Shown: positions 6,015-6,086 of the stretch, piece by piece
Layout: every line of letters starts with the position of its first letter
How positions within the stretch are numbered: the stretch's first letter is position 1
Assembly (NCBI GenBank): GCA_029863665.1
Contig: JAOTUX010000069.1
Location: 1-6,086, forward strand
Length of the DNA stretch: 6,086 nt
DNA from: Candidatus Nitrosopumilus sp.
GTDB taxonomy: Archaea > Thermoproteota > Nitrososphaeria > Nitrososphaerales > Nitrosopumilaceae
Direction: 5' to 3'
Made by a program: the position numbers and the translations under genes
The notes under the pieces: generated by a model
Database searches by the model: none
What the model was told of the DNA's origin: nothing
What the model saw: the letters and a program-made list of their open reading frames with translations, nothing else

Positions 6015-6086
6015 CGGGTCTAAAGGGATTCGGACCCTTGACAACCGGATTAAAAGTCCGGTGCGCTACCTGGCTGCGCCATAGAC
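6015..6086 (-). tRNA. tRNA-Lys(UUU), missing first two bases at window edge
   Basis: Read on the minus strand, the gene runs from its position 3 (6086) to the discriminator G73 (6015). The acceptor 3' strand TAGACCC (6016-6022) requires a 5' GGGTCTA, of which GTCTA is inside the window. The D arm is GCGC-AGCCAGGTA-GCGC with G18-G19. The anticodon arm is CCGGA-CTTTTAA-TCCGG, giving anticodon TTT. The variable loop is TTGTC, and the T arm is AAGGG-TCCGAAT-CCCTT. There is no intron and no encoded CCA, which is normal for archaea. The oddity is C at position 55, where U (pseudouridine) is almost universal; all stems pair perfectly. It converges with argH, so its 3' trailer runs into antisense argH. 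Confidence 0.93.

Noticed and set aside
1..6086. CRISPR arrays, insertion sequences, prophage genes, toxin-antitoxin or defence systems
   Set aside because: None seen. Repeats are limited to the operator and small coincidental matches, and all long frames are accounted for by core metabolism, a regulator and a transporter.

Overview
The window looks like AT-rich archaeal DNA, most likely from an ammonia-oxidising Nitrososphaerota (Thaumarchaeota) of the Nitrosopumilus type. The clues are gene starts lying about 25 bases from TATA-like boxes with no leader (archaeal leaderless transcription), a tRNA with no encoded CCA, and the style of the proteins: an SdhA-C-D-B complex, an archaeal-type ArgH, a small MIP18/DUF59 protein and a PadR regulator. 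The lineage is inferred from these features; no database search was possible.

Layout. 1-263 (minus) is the N-terminal part of a major facilitator superfamily (MFS) transporter, cut by the window edge. 308-817 (minus) is a PadR-family repressor. A 24-bp perfect palindrome, made of two tandem copies of a 12-bp palindrome, sits exactly between the padR TATA box and its start codon. Diverging from padR, 913-4173 (plus) is a tight four-gene succinate dehydrogenase operon: flavoprotein SdhA, membrane anchors SdhC and SdhD, and iron-sulfur protein SdhB, separated by 0, 1 and 2 bases. Converging on sdhB, 4170-4493 (minus) is a MIP18/DUF59 protein of the iron-sulfur assembly type; the two stop codons are nested in one TTAA. 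A symmetrical TATATATA box then appears to drive both this gene and the divergent argH (4543-6000, plus). A tRNA-Lys(UUU) on the minus strand runs off the right edge, missing its first two bases. No stretch over 300 bases lacks a gene.

How the genes work together. The sdh operon encodes complex II, which oxidises succinate to fumarate and passes electrons through FAD, three Fe-S clusters and probably heme to membrane quinone. The DUF59 protein may assist Fe-S cluster assembly, and SdhB is an obvious potential client next door, though that link is inferred. ArgH releases fumarate while making arginine, so both large loci feed the same metabolite pool. The PadR-MFS pair looks like a small ligand-responsive transport module. 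Most of the window is ordinary core metabolism. The parts worth a second look are the regulatory DNA (tandem operator, shared TATA box, a second copy of the operator core inside argH) and a non-canonical T-loop base in the tRNA.
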